Made by a program: the position numbers and the translations under genes. The notes below the pieces were generated by a model, which ran no database searches, was not told the origin of the DNA, and worked only from the letters and a program-made list of their open reading frames with translations. A stretch of DNA of 64,000 nt, taken from NCBI GenBank assembly GCA_000818945.1, contig KN805458.1, forward strand, positions 55,695 through 119,694, in the 5' to 3' direction. This stretch comes from Schizochytrium sp. CCTCC M209059 (taxonomy: Eukaryota; Sar; Bigyra; Thraustochytrida; Thraustochytriidae). Positions 20,470 through 30,389 of the stretch are shown piece by piece; position 1 is the first letter of the stretch; each line of letters begins with the position of its first letter.

Positions 20470-21220
20470 CGCGCCCGAGGCTCTCCTCCGCGCCGGGCCC
20501 CAAGATCTTCGCGACCTGCAGCTCTAGCACGTAGCTGCTTTCCCGACGCGCCTCTCGCGCCCCGAGTCTCCTCTCCGTGCCGCGACTCTCCGTCTTATCC
20601 TCCAACCCAAAATGCGTTCTGCAGTATATCCTCGTACTCCATCGGGGGGGCAGCCTTGGCGCAGCGGCACGCGGGGGGCCGGGGCTGAGCCTGGGGCGCG
20701 GCGGCGGCGGGCGCGCAAGACTCGCGCGGCGCCCTCCTGAAGTCAAACCTGGAAAAGCAGCGCTCTCTCTCCCTCCCTCTCCTTCTCTCTCTTCCCCTGC
20801 TAACCTACTAAGCAACCAACTATAACCAACGAACTAACCAACTATAACTAACTAGGCCTATTATGCAGGATAGTGGCGGGCCTGGCTAACTGAGCTCGCG
20901 CTCTCTGTGGAAGGCTGCGGCGACGACGATGACGTCGAGGGCGAGGACGAGGACGCGCACGAGGACGCGCACGGGGAGCGGCTTGGCGAGCAGCGCGGAA
21001 GGCGCGCGGCGGCGGAGGGCAGATCCGCATCGACCGCGCCGGGCGCCGGGTCGCGAGGCGCGGACAGCCGCGGGCGGGAGCGGTGGACGCGTGTCGGGCA
21101 GACCTGAAGTCGCAGACGCGGCGCTCGAGCGAGCGCGAGGCCTTCCTTCGGGCAGCGAAAGCGGCGAGGCGGGGCGGGGCGAGGCGAGGCGAGGAGAGAA
21201 GGCGAAAGCGGCGCGCGAGG
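20470..21220. promoter_or_regulatory. Bidirectional 5' region of eIF2D and folate gene
   Basis: These 751 bp separate two divergently transcribed genes, so the region must contain both promoters. A short AACCAACTATAACTAAC-type repeat occurs at about 20805-20855. The right half is very GC-rich. No clear TATA box was identified. Confidence 0.6.
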
Positions 21221-22264
21221 ATGAGCGGGAACATGGCGCACAAGCTGATCAAGGGGACGCAGATTGCCTTGCAGCGGCGCAGGGCTGTGTCGAAGCAGGT
21301 CGCCAGGCTCACGGAGGCCGGCTGGCAGCCGAAGCTGGTCTCGGTCGTGTTCAAGAAATCTCTGAAGCTGGACCAGGCGCAAGAGAACGCAAAGTACGCG
21401 CATGCCGTGCTCGTGCGCGACGACGATGAAGACATGGACGAGGAGGACTCGGCCATCGCGTGGTACGTGAGGAACCAGCGGCGCGTCGCGGAAAAGTGCG
21501 GCATCCTCTTTGAGGAACTCGCCGTTAGTGCCGAGGTGGACTCCAAGGACTTTGTCTCTGTGCTGGAGAAGATCAACCAGGATCCCCGCGTGACGGGCGT
21601 CGTCATGCAGCGGCCGTTCCCGCCGCACCTGTCGCCGGACGATGTCCAAAACGCCATCCATCCGCTCAAGGATGTCGAGGGCATGCACCCGACCTCAATC
21701 GGCAACGTTGTCTACGACGAGTCAGACCTCGTTCCATGCACGGCCAAGGCCGCGGTGGCGTGCCTCAAGTCAACGAGTCTGGCGAGCGGGCCCGAGCGTA
21801 GCCTCAAGGGCCTCTCTTGTGTAGTTGTGGGCCACTCGGAGATTGTGGGAAAACCCATCTCCTTTTTGCTCATGAACGAGCAGGCGGTTGTGACCACTTG
21901 CCACCACATGACGCGCGACCTTTCTGTGCATACGCGCAAAGCCGATGCCGTCTTTGTTGCCGTTGGCAAGGCGAATCTTATTCGTGGCGACATGCTCAAG
22001 CCGGGCTGTGCCGTCATTGATGTCGGTATCAACCCTATTCAAGATCCTGAGACCGGCGAGGAGTCTATTGTTGGCGATGTGGACATGGAGTCCTGCCTGC
22101 CCGTTGCCGGATGGATTACCCCGGTGCCCGGTGGTGTTGGCCCCGTCACCACGGCGGCCCTGATGGAAAATACCGTGCGCGCTGCTGAGGCTCAAAAGCT
22201 TCAGTACGAGGCTGTGTTTGGACCTTCCTTCAGCGCTACGAACCAGTACATGTTTACAAATTAG
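21221..22264 (+). CDS. Methylene-tetrahydrofolate dehydrogenase (FolD/MTHFD family), probably dehydrogenase only
   Basis: The protein has 347 residues from the ATG at 21221. The family signatures are KDVEGMHP, the Rossmann segment VVVGHSEIVGKPIS, VIDVGINP and ITPVPGGVGPVT. Family members interconvert methylene- and methenyl-THF and, when bifunctional, hydrolyse the latter to formyl-THF. The catalytic YxxxK reads YVRNQ, so the essential Lys is Gln, and the Asp of KDVDG is Glu. Both positions are also changed in the monofunctional yeast enzyme Mtd1, and Lys-to-Gln at this site in human MTHFD1 abolishes cyclohydrolase but keeps dehydrogenase activity. Just before this motif there is an acidic insertion (DDDEDMDEED) relative to FolD. 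No targeting peptide is evident. Confidence 0.92.
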   Translation: MSGNMAHKLIKGTQIALQRRRAVSKQVARLTEAGWQPKLVSVVFKKSLKLDQAQENAKYAHAVLVRDDDEDMDEEDSAIAWYVRNQRRVAEKCGILFEELAVSAEVDSKDFVSVLEKINQDPRVTGVVMQRPFPPHLSPDDVQNAIHPLKDVEGMHPTSIGNVVYDESDLVPCTAKAAVACLKSTSLASGPERSLKGLSCVVVGHSEIVGKPISFLLMNEQAVVTTCHHMTRDLSVHTRKADAVFVAVGKANLIRGDMLKPGCAVIDVGINPIQDPETGEESIVGDVDMESCLPVAGWITPVPGGVGPVTTAALMENTVRAAEAQKLQYEAVFGPSFSATNQYMFTN

Positions 22265-22444
22265 ATATAAGGAATAAGTCGCTGTCTCTTGATCGTCTCG
22301 AGCTTTGTGCCCTTTTCTTTTTCTTTTCTTTTTTCCCACTTGGTTTTTCTCGTTTCTCCGCCTCTGGCTTTTGTTTCTTTGCCTTCTGACTCTCGTGGTC
22401 TCGCTTTTCTCGATCCATGACGTGCAGCAAAGTAAGAGAACAAT

Positions 22445-24547
22445 CTAATCACTCTCGTCGATTCCACAAATAATGCCCTTGGCGCGATTGCAGTAGTAGA
22501 ATGTCCTGCGAAAGAATTTGGCAATAACTAATGGTGGCGATGCCGCTTTCTTTGCTTCTGAAACTAGCCCGAATCCATCCGGCGAGGGTTCCGGCCCCGA
22601 AAGAATCTTTTGGAGACGATCGCCGGCAGCAGGTGTAATGGTCATGCCGGGGATTTTGACAGCCTTTTCGAGCTCGGGCTGGATGATCATGGGCTGAAGA
22701 CGGCTCACGCCCTGGTCTGCATTAACAAGAATGAGGCCAACGCCGCCAGCGTTTTGCACGGCGATGGCCTTGTCAGCGAAAGAGCACTCGCCGCGCCAGG
22801 CCACGACAATCGTGCCTTCGTAATGCCCTGACATGGGGAACTTTTGACACGCGGTTCCCTTTTCACCCGGTGCAAGGACAAGGACCGTTGGCTCGGCAGC
22901 AGACACAAGGGGAAAGCTTTCGTACTTGAATCCGCCCATTTCACCGAGCACGCCAATTTCACGATGTGTCTCGCCCGACACAGAGTCCCAGACCAGTAGC
23001 TCGAGACTGCGAAGCATTTGATGTCTCTTTCGCGTCCTTCCTCCTTCGAGCTCCTCGACAGCATACTTTTCATTGTCGTCACTGTTAGATGCAGTATCGG
23101 CGGTGCCTGCCCCTGCGTCAGGACAATGCGGATCGCGAAGAACGGCGCGAAGTGGGCCCTTGCGCAAAAGTCCGAGAAGACTGTTGCCGTCCTTCCATTC
23201 CATCATCACGGCTGGGCCCCGAATCGGTCCTGGACGAAGCTCGCCGACTCCCGCAGGCATAGTGGTGATGGGCTCAAAATCACGCGTTACCACGACCAGC
23301 CCGCTGCCCCCTGCACGCATGACATTGCGCGCCTTGGTGACAAAGGTGCATTCGCCTCGCAGAACAAACACGAGACTGTCAGACCCTCCGTAGGGCACTG
23401 AAGGGCCGTGTTTGCCGCAAGCCATGCCGAGTCGTCGCGTCTTGGCAGAGTCGATGTGCATGCTGACGTTGCGCTCAGTACAGCTCGATGCCTCGCCAAA
23501 GCTTGCAAAATGGACTTTGTAGCGCGCCCCTGCCAAAATGGGCGGAGCAGTGAGCACGAGCTCGCCCTCGGCGCCAAGGTGCGTGAGTGGCTCGTCGTCC
23601 TCTTCGACTTGATCCACTTTCGCGGGGGCTCCGCTTCCCGGTACACCTTGGACGCGGGATGTTGGGTCGCGGCCATCCGTGACCTTGAAACGCATCTCGA
23701 ATGGCGCAGAAGAGCTCTTGATGAGCCGAACGACTTCGGGAAGAGTCTTGGTGCCAAGATCGGTGTTTGCGACGCGAATAAGGCGATCGCCAACTTCAAC
23801 AATTCCATGAAATGGCCCCGAGGCCTTGACACTTGATACGCTCATGTCGTCGATTAACCCGATGCCCAGAGATGCGGCATCAGCAACCTGTACGCTGAAC
23901 GATCCGTCTGGGTGCTTTTGGACCTTGGGACGTCCGCCTGCTCCTTGTTGCTGAGATGATCCTTTTTTATGTGACTGTGCGCGCTGCCGTGGTGGTGCTT
24001 GTCCAGATTTCGCGCTTGCGCTTGAACTGGTTTCTGCGGATCCACGCTTCCTGCGAAAACGAAAAACTTTAGGATAGTCTCCTTCGGAAATGTGATCGCC
24101 AATGTCTGAGATTGGCGCCTCAAGAACATGTACCATGTTAATTGCCACGAGTTCATCTCCGTTCTTCACTTGGCCGCTTTTCCTGGCATCTCCTTTGGCA
24201 GACAAATCTTTGACGACAACGCCTGCTTCGCCCCGCTCGCCAAAAAGGATGCCAAGGGTTCTCTTTTCTCGAAAGACGATTTCATAATGGTCAAAGCTGG
24301 TCGTGTCTTCGGTCCAAAGTGGTTGAATGAGAAGGGCATCCATTTCATCGCGTAGACGCGACCCTAATCCCGCGGCACTACGCAGAACGGCGAGCGCATC
24401 GGCAGGAGCCAATCCTGAAAAGGCGCCCTTGGCGACAGCAACGCGCTGTGATAGTTCGGAAACTTGAGCGAGCAGCTCGGACCCGTTGCATGACGACACA
24501 ACGCTCACGAGGGCCGCCGCTACGAGAACGACGCCCGTCGCGTGCAT
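22445..24547 (-). CDS. Secretory protein with two PDZ and two PA domains
   Basis: The protein has 700 residues. It has a signal peptide (MHATGVVLVAAALVSVVSSC), PDZ1 at about 87-165 and a basic, Ser/Gln-rich linker. PDZ2 lies at about 216-290 (SLGIGLIDD, VEVGDRLIRVANTDLG), a first protease-associated domain at about 340-465 (VFVLRGECTFVTKARNVMRAGGSGLVVV) and a second PA domain at about 575-680 (VAWRGECSFADKAIAVQNAGGVGLILVN). There is no protease domain and no clear C-terminal membrane anchor. PA domains bind cargo or peptides in the secretory lumen; PDZ domains bind C-terminal tails. A luminal or secreted scaffold or sorting role is inferred. The ATG at 24545-24547 is chosen because it begins the signal peptide. 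Confidence 0.85.
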   Translation of the reverse strand: MHATGVVLVAAALVSVVSSCNGSELLAQVSELSQRVAVAKGAFSGLAPADALAVLRSAAGLGSRLRDEMDALLIQPLWTEDTTSFDHYEIVFREKRTLGILFGERGEAGVVVKDLSAKGDARKSGQVKNGDELVAINMVHVLEAPISDIGDHISEGDYPKVFRFRRKRGSAETSSSASAKSGQAPPRQRAQSHKKGSSQQQGAGGRPKVQKHPDGSFSVQVADAASLGIGLIDDMSVSSVKASGPFHGIVEVGDRLIRVANTDLGTKTLPEVVRLIKSSSAPFEMRFKVTDGRDPTSRVQGVPGSGAPAKVDQVEEDDEPLTHLGAEGELVLTAPPILAGARYKVHFASFGEASSCTERNVSMHIDSAKTRRLGMACGKHGPSVPYGGSDSLVFVLRGECTFVTKARNVMRAGGSGLVVVTRDFEPITTMPAGVGELRPGPIRGPAVMMEWKDGNSLLGLLRKGPLRAVLRDPHCPDAGAGTADTASNSDDNEKYAVEELEGGRTRKRHQMLRSLELLVWDSVSGETHREIGVLGEMGGFKYESFPLVSAAEPTVLVLAPGEKGTACQKFPMSGHYEGTIVVAWRGECSFADKAIAVQNAGGVGLILVNADQGVSRLQPMIIQPELEKAVKIPGMTITPAAGDRLQKILSGPEPSPDGFGLVSEAKKAASPPLVIAKFFRRTFYYCNRAKGIICGIDESD

Positions 24548-25877
24548 CGTGGCGTGCGCGCGTGCGCGCTCCCTTGCTCTTCGCGTCTCGGATCTACCGC
24601 TCCGTCGAATGTCATTTGCATCATCAGGGCCTTTTGCGATAGCTATCCGTTGGCGACGATGATGGATGACTCGTGGTCTCGGCGTGCGAGTCTGTGTATG
24701 GAAAAAAAAAAAAAAAAGCCAGGGGGGAAAAGTTTTTCCTCGTATTGCACGAATGAGCAATGCTCGTCATGGGCACGCAAGCACCCTATCATCGTCAAGC
24801 CAACAAACGAACGTTATCGGCCGCTGGAGGCTGTGGCTGGCTGACTGACTGTGAATCAAGAATGCTAACGTTCACATCGGGGTTGCATTGGGCTTGTACT
24901 GCTGACTTCGTCAACGTCTGTCTCTCCCCCCCCCCTCCTCCCTATCTCGCTAGGGACTTCTTCTGCCTGCGCTTTCCTGGCGGCCAACTTGAACTCTAAC
25001 ATCCTTCCGTCCACTTTCCCCGCGAATCGTCAAATTCGAGGTATAAATATGCTTGCCTTCTCCAAGGGGGTCAGCCTCGGCTCCAGGCTCCCGCGGGCCA
25101 TCGCGATCACGCCGCGAGCAGCTGGCTGCTGTGAGTTGCAAAAGTAAAAAGCGCGCGTGCTACAGTGCAACTCTTGCAGCGGCGGGGCGACAAACGTGGC
25201 CCAAGGCCGCACTAAAGCGCGCGTCTTCTTCTTCTTCTTCGCCTCCCCCGTAAAAAACACACCACCAGTGAAAAAGGTGTGCACCGGCTGCACGCGCGCG
25301 CCAAGCGCTTGGCGCCGCCAAGAGCCGCGGCCAAGCCCCTCGCCTCGCCTCGCCTCGCCTAGCCTCGCCTCGCCGCCTCGCCTTCTCGTCCTCGCGGGCG
25401 CGCGGCGTCGCGTCGCGGGCTCGCGGCTTCGGAGCGGCGCCGGGCGAGGGCGGGCTCGCTCGCGTTGGCGCGCGCGAGGACGGTCCGTCGGCACGGAAAA
25501 AGTGAAGTGAAGCGGCGGTCCCAGCCAACTAACGAACGCACCACGCAAGTGCAGTCCGCGCTTGCAAGGCGCAGCGCGCACGGGCTTGCGTCTCGCTTGC
25601 TCGCTTGCGCGCGCGGCGAGCAGAGACGAGCGAGGCCGGGCCGCGCGCGGCGAGGCAGGCGCGGAGCGGAGGGCGCTCGCGAGCGTGGAGGCGCGGGAGG
25701 AGAAGGCGCGGCGAGTGCACACGTGATTAATGCGGCGCGCCGCACGTGCAGACAGGCGCTACTACTTACTTTACTTTCTTGGAGCAGAGCCACAAGCAAA
25801 GCCCGAAGCGGCGAGCAAAAAGTAAGCAGCGGCGAGAGCAGAAGCGCCTCACGCGCGGAGCGAGCGGCAAGCCCAGG

Positions 25878-25911
<34 letters not shown>

Positions 25912-25913
25912 AG
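24548..25913. promoter_or_regulatory. Divergent 5' region between PDZ-PA and phospholipase genes
   Basis: This holds the upstream sequences of both flanking genes. A TATA-like TATAAATA lies at about 25042-25049. Just before it is a stretch (about 25023-25041) that resembles the interior of the MITE-like element at 11071-11090. CCTCG pentamer repeats occur near 25340-25380 and a GGCA tract at 25881-25910 directly before the phospholipase ATG. No protein gene was seen. Confidence 0.55.
25881..25910 (+). repeat. (GGCA)n tract just before phospholipase start
   Basis: Seven and a half perfect GGCA units end three bases before the ATG at 25914, so they would lie in the 5' UTR at the initiation site. 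Confidence 0.95.
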
Positions 25914-28736
25914 ATGCCGAACAGGCACAGCGCGAGGTCGCTGGTCTCGACCGACTTGGACCTGTCGGGCGCGGAGCTGTTCGCTGACGACGACGACACG
26001 CGGCTTACGCGCAGGTCGAGGGGCAAGAGCCTGCGGCATCACCGTCGCAGCCGTAAGATCCCGCCCCCCGCCGCCGACGACGACAGCGACAGTGGCATCG
26101 ACGAGGACACCGAGGAGGACGCGGCATCTGCGCGACAGGAAAAGTCTCATGTGAGGCAACTTGAAAAGGTGCTCGAGCTCGAGGACGAGCTCCAAGGCCT
26201 CGAACAAAGCAAAGGACAAGCGCCAAAGCCGGCAGTACGCAAGCGCAGAGCGTCGAAGCGCGAGTCTTCACATCAGTCTCCTCAAGACTGGCTTCTTCAA
26301 GGCTACCTGAAAAAGGGCGAATGGCGAGCGCCGACGCAATGCGGATGCTTTCCCGTGCGCGAGCGCCAATACAAGGACAAGTTCGCTGCAATTGATGTGC
26401 AGTCCTCTGCTCTCGTCTACGCGAAGACGCGACATATGATCGTGAACGAGACGTCGAAGCGCATTCCGTTCGCAGACATTGCCAGAGTCGAGCTCGAGGG
26501 ACCTGACTCGAACAAGTTCCGCGTTTTCATCAAGCAAATCGCACAGGAGCGGCACAAGAGCCGCGAGTACTACTCGTGGGCAGCGGTTGACCACGCCTCG
26601 GCGCAGCAGTGGGTCAACGCGCTCAGCAACGCAAGTTTTTTGCACGCAACCGTGTATCAAGTTGGGCCGACGGGTACTTTTCCCGAGGCGGAGCTAGGCG
26701 TGCGCCCGCTCACTGCCATTTGCATTTCCGGAGGTGGCGCGAGATCTCATACAGCCACCTGCGGTACGCTTCGCGCGTTGCAGCATTTGCAGCTCCTCAA
26801 CACCAAGGACGTCAACTACATGAGCACAGTGTCCGGCTCTGCCTGGGCAACTTCAATTTACATGTTTTACCAAGAAGGCGCCGAGACGGACGACGAACTC
26901 CTGGGCCCTAAGACGAGTCTCTACGACCTGCACCTTGACTACCTCAGCGACCAGGTCATGGCGCCCATTCTCAAGCCGGCCACGGTCGATCTTTGGCGCA
27001 AGGCGGAAAGCCTATTTTGGTCGACCAACACCCACGAATGGTGGGAGCGCACGGTGGCCGAGATTTACCTCGAGCCCTTTGGTCTCAATGACGACTACTC
27101 ATTCGGGCACCCCGACATGGCGGCGGCGCTTCAGGCGCAAAATCACTATCTTGCAAACGTTCGTCTCGCGCACAAGGACCGTCCCTTTTGGATCGCGAAT
27201 GCGGCCATTTTGGGGCCGCAATGGGCGCTCGCTGGAGACCTTTTCCCGATTCAGTTTACCCCCATGTACTCGGGGTCGCCGTTTAAGCGCAAGATGCATT
27301 TGCGCGGCCTGCAGGAACGCAAGCGCCACGAGGACGTTTACATTGGTGGCACCATGATCGACTCGTTCGCCTTTGGCTCGGACACTCCCCTCAGCGCGCC
27401 CAAGCCCAAGCGCCCCTCGCTCAAGGACGGCCTTGCGGACGGATTCGCGGACGGCCTCAAGGAGAGCGCGAAGGTTATCACTAATGCAGCCACGGAAATG
27501 GTGACGAGCGTTTTTGCAACGCTCGAGAGCCTCGTCAAGGACCACCCAGAACATATGCATCGCGGCGTCTCCAAGCGTTCGGTCATGGTAGCATACCCGG
27601 ACCAACCGCTCACTCTGCGGCATGCCATTGGTATCTCGAGTCACGCACCCGCCTTCCTCTTTAAGAACTCCAAGTTCATGGAGCGTCTCAACCCTCGCAA
27701 CAAGCTCTGGGCGCCTCAGGTTGGACGGCGTGGTTCGGGTCCAACGCCGGATCACCCGGAGGAAGCGACAGAGATGGACTTTGCCGACGGTGGAGTGATT
27801 GACAATGTCGGTCTTCTGGCCATGCTCCAGCGGCAGGTGCGGCGCGTGTGTGTCTTTGTCAACAGTGAAATCAAGGTCCCGCTGCACCGCCGCAAGCGCC
27901 GCGCTCGGTCAGGTCGCGTGACCTCTCTGCGCAAGTCTCTGCGCCGCATGAGCATTCGCAGCCGCTCGAGCAGGTCCATTGGCGATAAGCTCAAGGGCCG
28001 TCTCGAGGAGCTTCATCAGACCCTCGGCGACGAGCAGCAGACGGCTGCCAAGCTGGCTGAACACAAGGCCGTCTTTGAGTCCTCGGATTCGGTAGGTGGT
28101 GAGGAGGAAGAAGAGGATGACGCCGAGTCGGTGAACTTTGACTCTTCTGAGGCTTCTTTTGATGGCGGCTACGAATCTTTTCTTCCCGAATACGAGGACT
28201 GGCCGCAAGCGAGCATTCTACCGCTCTTCGGCATTGACGTGCCTGTCAAGGGCGAGTTTGGCGTGTTCAACCACAATCAGGTTTTCCGCAAGGGGGACAT
28301 TGTCAATCTTCTCGAGCAGTTCCAGCAGGCCAAGGTGATGGGCGAGCCCTTGATTGCAGAGCAAACCTATGAGGTCTTGCCGAACGAGTGGTGGGGCATC
28401 AAGGGCGGCTGGGATGTCACCGTCATGTGGGTTTACTTGGAGAAGGTGCGTTCCTTTGAGCTGCAGCTCCCGCGCGAGACCACAGAGGAGATCGACAAGG
28501 GCCGAAAGGGTCTTTTTCCCCACTTTCCGAACTACAAGACGTTTGGTCAGAAGAAGGGCAAGTGGATAGAGCCCGCTCTGACGACTGAGCAGGCCAATCT
28601 CTTGGCCGCGCAGTGCGAGTGGACTATCCTCCACGAAGCCGACCGTTTTACGAGCTTTTTCCGCGACGCCGAGAAGGTCCTACAGCGCCGCGAGTCCCGT
28701 ATGGTGCAGAATCTGCATGAGAAGGGTTTTGTCTGA
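25914..28736 (+). CDS. PH-domain phospholipase (patatin/cPLA2-like acyl hydrolase)
   Basis: The protein has 940 residues from the ATG at 25914. A charged N-terminus is followed by a PH domain at about 122-246 (LQGYLKKGEW ... WVNALSNASF), which would bind phosphoinositides or proteins. The lipase domain starts near 262. It has the oxyanion-hole stretch CISGGGARSHTATCGTLRAL (about 270), the nucleophile in STVSGSAWA (about 305) and the catalytic Asp in DFADGGVIDNVGLL (about 623). A basic, Ser/Arg-rich insert (HRRKRRARSG ... SIRSRSSRS, about 655-690) and an acidic loop interrupt the C-terminal half. The Ser/Asp dyad is intact, so activity on membrane phospholipid acyl chains is expected. The exact class is uncertain. 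Confidence 0.88.
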   Translation: MPNRHSARSLVSTDLDLSGAELFADDDDTRLTRRSRGKSLRHHRRSRKIPPPAADDDSDSGIDEDTEEDAASARQEKSHVRQLEKVLELEDELQGLEQSKGQAPKPAVRKRRASKRESSHQSPQDWLLQGYLKKGEWRAPTQCGCFPVRERQYKDKFAAIDVQSSALVYAKTRHMIVNETSKRIPFADIARVELEGPDSNKFRVFIKQIAQERHKSREYYSWAAVDHASAQQWVNALSNASFLHATVYQVGPTGTFPEAELGVRPLTAICISGGGARSHTATCGTLRALQHLQLLNTKDVNYMSTVSGSAWATSIYMFYQEGAETDDELLGPKTSLYDLHLDYLSDQVMAPILKPATVDLWRKAESLFWSTNTHEWWERTVAEIYLEPFGLNDDYSFGHPDMAAALQAQNHYLANVRLAHKDRPFWIANAAILGPQWALAGDLFPIQFTPMYSGSPFKRKMHLRGLQERKRHEDVYIGGTMIDSFAFGSDTPLSAPKPKRPSLKDGLADGFADGLKESAKVITNAATEMVTSVFATLESLVKDHPEHMHRGVSKRSVMVAYPDQPLTLRHAIGISSHAPAFLFKNSKFMERLNPRNKLWAPQVGRRGSGPTPDHPEEATEMDFADGGVIDNVGLLAMLQRQVRRVCVFVNSEIKVPLHRRKRRARSGRVTSLRKSLRRMSIRSRSSRSIGDKLKGRLEELHQTLGDEQQTAAKLAEHKAVFESSDSVGGEEEEEDDAESVNFDSSEASFDGGYESFLPEYEDWPQASILPLFGIDVPVKGEFGVFNHNQVFRKGDIVNLLEQFQQAKVMGEPLIAEQTYEVLPNEWWGIKGGWDVTVMWVYLEKVRSFELQLPRETTEEIDKGRKGLFPHFPNYKTFGQKKGKWIEPALTTEQANLLAAQCEWTILHEADRFTSFFRDAEKVLQRRESRMVQNLHEKGFV

Positions 28737-28981
28737 GTATGTTCAAGTCACCCACCAGCCCGCGCATCGCATCGCATCGCATCGCATCGCAGTACTTCTA
28801 CTACGCCTAGGCTTTCTGTTGATTTTGTTGTAGTTGTTGTTCTTGTTTGTTTGTTGTTATTGCCAAGAGCCCTCATCAGGCTGCCATTCCAAGTCTTGTT
28901 GTGCAAGAGGACGTGAAATCTTCCAAGCCGCAGGCGCCAGCAGCCACTCTACTCTGCCGGTGCAATGGCTGCTCCGGCACA

Positions 28982-29033
28982 TCTTCTTCTTCTTCTTCTT
29001 CTTCTTCTTCTTCTTCTTCTTCTTCTTCTTCTT
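28982..29033 (+). repeat. (CTT)n tract
   Basis: About seventeen perfect CTT units, directly followed by a short GGCA tract (to about 29050). Confidence 0.95.
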
Positions 29034-29565
29034 GGCAGGCAGGCAGGCACCCAACTTGACTGAGAGTGCTTCATAGAATTCTGACTTGCTAATACTTGCC
29101 GAACAATCGCACGAACAACTCGCTAAGTGGACGGATTCCTGTCCTGTCCTGTAGGTCGCATCGATCCAACGGGTCGGTGCACGTGCCGCGCTCGACGGGA
29201 CTGGCAGCCGCAGACATTGCGTGGCTCGACCGAATCCTGGACCAGCGACGACACCTAATCTGGCGCTCGTGGGCAACGCCAGCGCGATCCGGCCCGTGCG
29301 CGCACCGTGCGTGACCTCCCTCTCCTTCGTGCATAGTGACTTTCTTCAGGAGCGGCGGCCATCCAAACGGAGATCACTTTGTAGAGGCCTAGGTCTACCT
29401 ACACCACATCTTCAAGTTGACGGGGCCGTGGTGCAGGGTGGTGACCGCAAAGTACCGTCCTCCGCGGTGCAGGGCGCGAGATCCGGGCCCGCGGCGCCCT
29501 AATGGACGTGCGTTTTCGTCGATTGGGCCGCCACACATGCCGCCGAGAGCGGCGAGCCAGACAAG

Positions 29566-29627
29566 CAACAAACAGCAGCAGCAACAAACAGCAGCAGCAA
29601 CAAACAGCAGCAGCAACAAACAGCAGC
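29566..29627 (+). repeat. 15-bp tandem repeat (CAACAAACAGCAGCAG-type)
   Basis: About four copies of a 15-bp unit made of CAACAAACAGCAGCAG-like sequence, non-coding as far as can be seen. Confidence 0.85.
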
Positions 29628-29849
29628 ACCACAACGGCGAGCGCGACCCGGCACGAGTGCGAGGCGATCGATCTCCTGCTGCCTTGCGCGGCAGGACACT
29701 CGTTGCCGAGAGAGAGGCTCGGGGCGTCTCGGCTCGCGAGCGGCGCGGGCAAACCGGAATCACTGTCAGTCAACACCGGCGGCACGGGGTGCGCGAGGTC
29801 GGCCGCGGCTCCGCGTCATCCGCCCGTCTCGAAACGACGAGCGCTCCTG

Positions 29850-29945
29850 GCAAGCAAGCAAGCAAGCAAGGAAGGCCAACAAACGCTCGTGAGGTGCGGC
29901 AGCAGGTACTACCTTGCAAAACCGATTTGGCAGTACTACTGTGCT

Positions 29946-29990
<45 letters not shown>

Positions 29991-29998
29991 CGCTCGCG
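29850..29998. repeat. Inverted CAAG / CTTG tetranucleotide tracts
   Basis: CAAG units at 29850-29870 face TTGC/CTTG units at 29944-29990, about 75 bp apart, and could pair as a hairpin. A short GCTC tract follows to 29998. Confidence 0.85.
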
Positions 29999-30389
29999 AG
30001 GCAGGGCTCACGGCCGCGGCGTGCTCGCTCTCTCGCTCGGGGCACCTCGAGGTCGGGGTCGGGGTCGAGGCCGCGCAGAAGACGCAGCGGCAGCAGACCG
30101 GGAGCGGGCTGCAGCGACTCGGAGCGGCGAGCGCGTCGCGTAGCGCAGCGCAGCGCATAGCATCGCAGCGCATCGCAGCGCATCGCAGCGCAACGCAGTG
30201 CGAATAAATCGCTGCTGCGGCGGCGCTGCTGCTGCTGCGGCTGCTAAAAGCGCGAGGCTGACCGCGCAGAGGCGGGCAGAGCAAAGCAGAGCGGAGCAGA
30301 GCAAGCAGAGCAAGCCAGGCAGACAGACCTCGATCGACGCAGAGCCCGGGCAGGCAGGCGCGGCGGGAGGGAGGACAGGCGCGGGCAGG

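Larger units (their letters stand above)
28737..30389. other. Repeat-rich intergenic region, no gene recognised
   Basis: This holds CGCAT units (about 28765-28790), a CTT tract (28982-29033), a 15-bp AACAGCAGCAGCAAC-type repeat (about 29566-29627), CAAG units (29850-29870), TTGC units (29944-29990) and a 10-bp CAGCGCATCG-type repeat (about 30140-30195). The rest is GC-rich leader of the next gene. No open frame looks like a protein. Confidence 0.7.
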
